64,000 nt of DNA. It comes from an uncultured Flavobacteriales bacterium. GTDB taxonomy: Bacteria; Bacteroidota; Bacteroidia; Flavobacteriales_D; Parvicellaceae. The position numbers were made by a program, and so were the translations under genes. How positions within the stretch are numbered: position 1 is the first letter of the stretch; every line of letters starts with the position of its first letter. Below, one piece after another: positions 61,301 to 64,000 of this stretch. The notes beneath the pieces are model-generated. The model saw only the letters and a list, made by a program, of their open reading frames with translations. It searched no databases and had not been told where the DNA came from. The stretch is taken from contig CALSMU010000006.1 in the NCBI GenBank assembly GCA_943787535.1, positions 79,619 through 143,618 on the forward strand, in the 5' to 3' direction.

Positions 61301-62448
61301 AAAAAAACATCTAGACAGTACACTTATATCTTTTAAAGCAAAAAACAAGGTAGTAACGCGAAACATAAATAAAACCAAGAAAAAAGGTGGAATGAACAGC
61401 AAAATTGAGTTAACTCCTAGAGGACAATTGCACAAAGAAACTGTTTATGGAAAATCAAAAATTTACGAAGGCAAGTTAGAAAAAGTAGGAGTTAAGTTTG
61501 ATAAAGAAAAAATAAATAGAGTTGCCAAGTTGACGCACAAAGAGGCATTAATTAAACGATTAACAGAGTGTGATAATGATCCTAAAAAAGCTTTTGGAGG
61601 TAAAAATGCACTTGCAAAGAACCCTATTTACTTAGACGCCAATAGGGCAAATTGAACTACCAGAAATGGTAAAGCTTACTTATATTAAAGATCAATACAC
61701 AATTAGAAAAGCAATTACTCCTGATTTGAAAATTGAAAAGGTAGTAGATCTTGCTGTGCAAAAAAATACTGCAGCAAAGGCTTGATGAGTTTAATGGAGA
61801 TAAGAAAAAAGAGCATTTGTTAACCTAGAAGAGAACCCAATTTGGTTAAATAAAGAAAAAAGGTATTAAGATTAAAAGAGTTGCGATAACAGGAGTAAGT
61901 AATGCAGAAGCATTGCACAACAAAAAAGACCATTTGGGCAACGAAATTTTAACAAAAGAGGGCAATCCAATACCTGTAGATTTTGTAAGTACGGGTAATA
62001 ACCACCATGTAGCCATATATAAAAGATGAAAGTGGAAAACTGCATGAAAAAGTTGTCTCATTTTATGAGGCAATAGCTCGAAAAAACGAAGGGACTAAAT
62101 GTTATTGATAAAGGATATAGAAAAGAAGATAATTGGGAGTTTTTATTCACCATGAAACAAAATGAATATTTTGTTTTTCCAGAATGAAGAAACAGGGTTT
62201 AAACCTTCCGAAATAGATTGGACGGATCAAGAAAATTACAATTTAATTAGTCCCAAATTTATTTAGAGTGCAAAAAATAGGCTCAAAAGATTATTGGTTC
62301 AGGCATCATTTAGAAACTATAATCAATGACGATAAAAAATGTATCTAACATCGCTTTTAAAAGACAAAGGAATCCTGAGTCAATTAAAGGAATTTTAAAA
62401 GTACGTGTTAACCACATTGGACAAATAGTTAAAGTAGGCGAATACTAA
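58316..62448 (+). pseudogene. cas9: Type II-C Cas9, many frameshifts
   Basis: RNA-guided DNA endonuclease. Joining frames gives about 1370 residues, normal for Flavobacteriales II-C Cas9: RuvC-I MKKILGLDLGTTSIGWALV (Asp8), Arg-rich bridge helix (about 62-80), RuvC-II IRIELARD-like VRIELARDLKK, HNH with FDIEHIIPKATLFDD and NRVKSNKTG, RuvC-III HHAMDALTVA, and a C-terminal PAM-interacting part ending VRVNHIGQIVKVGEY. The frame changes near 59595, 60070, 60535, 61033, 61646, 61765, 61811, 61860, 62023, 62093, 62182, 62258 and 62338. Twelve are net +1 and one is net +2/-1; many sit in short homopolymers. As written, it cannot yield a full protein. No catalytic motif is lost. Confidence 0.93.
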
Positions 62449-62482
62449 AGGATAACACTTTACAGCTTTCATGCGTAAACCT

Positions 62483-62503
62483 CTGTAAATAAAAAATTTA
62501 CAG
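62483..62503. repeat. Perfect hairpin directly before cas1
   Basis: CTGTAAAT-AAAAA-ATTTACAG, an 8-bp perfect stem with a 5-nt loop, ends 1 nt before the cas1 ATG (62505) and 34 bp after the cas9 stop. It could be a weak terminator, an operator or a translation-control structure. Confidence 0.6.
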
Positions 62504-62504
62504 T

Positions 62505-63402
62505 ATGATAAAGCGCACTCTCTGTTTTGAAACACCAGCTTATTTAAGTACAAAAAATGAGCAATTAGTCATTAACTATCCTAACAATGAATCGCCACAA
62601 AAATCTGTTCCTATAGAGGATATTGGATTTGTGGTATTAGAGCATGCTCAAAATTACAATTAGCAACCGCTTACTAGAAAAACTTGGTAACCAACAATGC
62701 TGCAATTATAAATTGCAATGCACAGCACATGCCCATAGGATTGCTAATGCCGTTAAGTGGCCAGTCTGAACAAAACGAAAGACTTAGGGCTCAAATTAAA
62801 CTCGTCCATTCCCTTAAGAAAAAACCTATGGCAACAAACCATTCAAGCGAAAATAAACAATCAAGCTGCAGTGCTAAAAGAAAGAAACATTGCCATACAA
62901 AATATGCAGCATTGGGCAAAACAAGTTACAAGTGGCGATACTCTTAATCATGAAGCACGGGCGGCTGCCTATTACTGGAAAAACCTTTTTGATATTGAGG
63001 ACCTTTACAAGAAGACAACAGGGTGAGCATCCAAACAATTTGCTAAATTATGGATACGCAATACTGCGTGCTATATGCGCAAGGGCATTGGTAAGTAGTG
63101 GGCTACTTCCTACTTTGGGCATACACCATGCAAATAAATACAATGCATATTGCTTGGCAGACGATATAATGGAACCCTACAGACCTTATGTAGATAATTT
63201 AGTATGTGAAATAATGCAAGAACATAGCGTCGGAGTAGAACTTACACCTGCTATAAAAAGAGAGCTTCTTACCATACCCGCTTTAGACGTAATAATCGAT
63301 GGTAAAAAAAGCCCCCTAATGATTGCTATGAGTAGAACGACCAATTCGTTAAACGAATGCTTTATGGGCGTTAGTCGTAAACTTATTTACCCCAAGTTAT
63401 GA
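62505..63402 (+). pseudogene. cas1: Cas1 (type II-C), four frameshifts
   Basis: Spacer-integration nuclease, acting as a Cas1-Cas2 complex. The 898-bp span equals a normal Cas1 of about 299 residues. In order, the pieces read MIKRTLCFETPAYLSTKN and IEDIGFVVLEH; then ITISNRLLEKL; then TNNAAIINCNAQHMPIGLLM; then LRKNLWQQTIQAKINNQAAV; then NNLLNYGYAILRA, the His site GIHHANKYNAYCLADDIMEPYRPYV and a normal end. Frame changes occur near 62652, 62684, 62800 and 63015, all net +1. The conserved residues survive, so a repaired reading would be a typical active Cas1. Four bases overlap the cas2 start (ATGA). Confidence 0.9.
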
Positions 63403-63749
63403 ATGAAGAAAAATATACCAGACTAAATAAATATAGAACTATGTGGGTATTAGTATTTTTTGATTTACCAACAGAAACCAAAAAGCAAAGAAGAGCTGCT
63501 TCTCAATTTAGAAAAAAAACTGCTAAAAGATGGGTTTCGTATGTTTCAGTTTTCTATTTATATGCGTTTTTTGTGCCAGCCGAGAAAATGCAGATGTGCA
63601 TACAAAAAGAGTTAGGGCAAAGCTTACCCGAAAAAGGGCATGTAGGAATATTAAATATAACCGATAAGCAATTAAGTATGATGGAACTGTTTATCGGCCA
63701 AAAAGAAACAGCAACAAAAAAACCCAGTCAACAGCTAGAAATGTTCTAG
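63399..63749 (+). CDS. cas2: Cas2 (type II-C), middle out of frame
   Basis: Partner of Cas1 in spacer acquisition. The frame is open for 116 residues, but only the ends look like Cas2 (MWVLVFFDLPTETKK and LPEKGHVGILNITDKQ). Between about residues 40 and 74 the protein is not Cas2-like. Reading three single-base insertions out (in the 8-A run at 63512-63519, the T-run near 63570, and the AAA at 63619-63621) restores KLLKDGFRMFQFSIYMRF and CASRENADVHTKRVRASLPE, the expected family core. The three insertions cancel, leaving a falsely intact ORF. The true product is probably about 115 residues. It ends 73 bp before the first repeat. Confidence 0.88.
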   Translation: MNEEKYTRLNKYRTMWVLVFFDLPTETKKQRRAASQFRKKTAKRWVSYVSVFYLYAFFVPAEKMQMCIQKELGQSLPEKGHVGILNITDKQLSMMELFIGQKETATKKPSQQLEMF

Positions 63750-63822
63750 CAAAGTCGCTTATTTTTTATTTCAAAAAAGAGAGACTAAAACACAAGTGAC
63801 CGAGCCACTTATGTGGTGGTCT

Positions 63823-64000
63823 ATTGCGAATTATCTTTAAAGATACATTTTTGTAAGCTATTCACAACGATGGCGATGATGACGATGCCTTTGATATGAT
63901 TGCGAATTATCTTTAAAGATACATTTTTGTAAGCTATTCACAACGGGAAAACAACAACATTGTTAAATGCCCTAATTGCGAATTATCTTTAAAGATACAT
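63823..64000 (-). CRISPR. CRISPR array, type II-C, truncated by window end
   Basis: Three copies of a 46-bp repeat start at 63823, 63899 and 63975 (the last cut after 26 bp), identical as far as visible, with two 30-bp spacers (63869-63898 and 63945-63974). Read on the minus strand, the repeat begins GTTGTGAATAGCTTACAAAA and contains the palindrome TATCTTTAAAGATA. The anti-repeat at 58162-58184 implies minus-strand transcription, toward cas2. The array continues past the window. The first spacer is GAT-rich and low in complexity. Confidence 0.95.

Noticed and set aside
58316..62448. A naturally split Cas9 made of several small proteins
   Set aside because: The breaks do not fall at domain borders. 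They fall inside motif-flanking sequence, each is a one-base shift, and most pieces lack their own start signals.
62684..62947. A separate small gene between cas9 and cas1
   Set aside because: It is the second piece of frameshifted cas1 (it contains NAQHMPIGLLM); after its first 40 or so residues it is out of frame.

Overview
The window is an AT-rich bacterial chromosome segment from the phylum Bacteroidota, most likely order Flavobacteriales. The support is direct: BshA of bacillithiol synthesis, gliding-motility-type (CHU_C-like) and type IX secretion C-terminal domains, a fused E1 alpha/beta 2-oxoacid dehydrogenase, a GSCFA protein, Bacteroidota-type -7 promoter elements (TAnnTTTG), almost no Shine-Dalgarno sequences, and a type II-C CRISPR system with 46-bp repeats. 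I cannot name a genus.

Positions 1-53.4 kb are ordinary housekeeping and envelope genes: rpe (cut by the window edge), a HAD phosphatase, pruA, valS, a STAS-like protein, a surface block (GT4 glycosyltransferase, MATE exporter, SGNH-like protein plus MBOAT acyltransferase), a YbiT-type ABC-F ATPase, CvfB, pckA, GSCFA, a fused E1 with a small outer-membrane barrel, a large secreted gliding-type protein, bshA, an acyl-CoA carboxyltransferase, DUF547 plus a frameshifted arsS-like radical SAM gene, a MarR-controlled beta-oxidation operon (marR, fadB-like, thiolase, acyl-CoA dehydrogenase), an RND efflux operon, CotH, two tandem metallophosphoesterases, mnmA, an M36 protease, fadH with a nonsense codon, a hot-dog thioesterase-like protein and dnaN.

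From 53.8 kb there is ssrA (tmRNA, tag ending GNNNYALAA). Its 3' end borders an integrated element carrying a large serine recombinase, a 54-residue helper-like ORF, a MerR-like regulator, a zinc-finger protein and a small membrane protein. The recombinase reading frame runs into ssrA, so about its last 40 codons are antisense tmRNA sequence. An intergenic stretch of about 0.8 kb follows. It contains what I read as the tracrRNA gene on the minus strand. Then come cas9, cas1, cas2 and the start of a CRISPR array (three repeats, the third cut by the window end).

The cas region is heavily frame-disrupted: 13 frame changes in cas9, 4 in cas1, and 3 mutually cancelling ones in cas2 that leave a deceptively open frame. 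Nearly all are single-base insertions, usually in short homopolymers, while the catalytic motifs are intact. The density rises towards the right edge. That pattern fits uncorrected insertion-type sequencing errors better than biological decay or a naturally split Cas9, but reads would be needed to decide. Similar isolated lesions occur in arsS, the acyl-CoA dehydrogenase and fadH.

I found no clearly new system. The most interesting items are the ssrA/recombinase overlap, the minus-strand tracrRNA, a promoter-like palindrome inside the CRISPR repeat, recurrent -7 elements 4-6 nt from start codons (predicting leaderless mRNAs), and a double operator upstream of marR.
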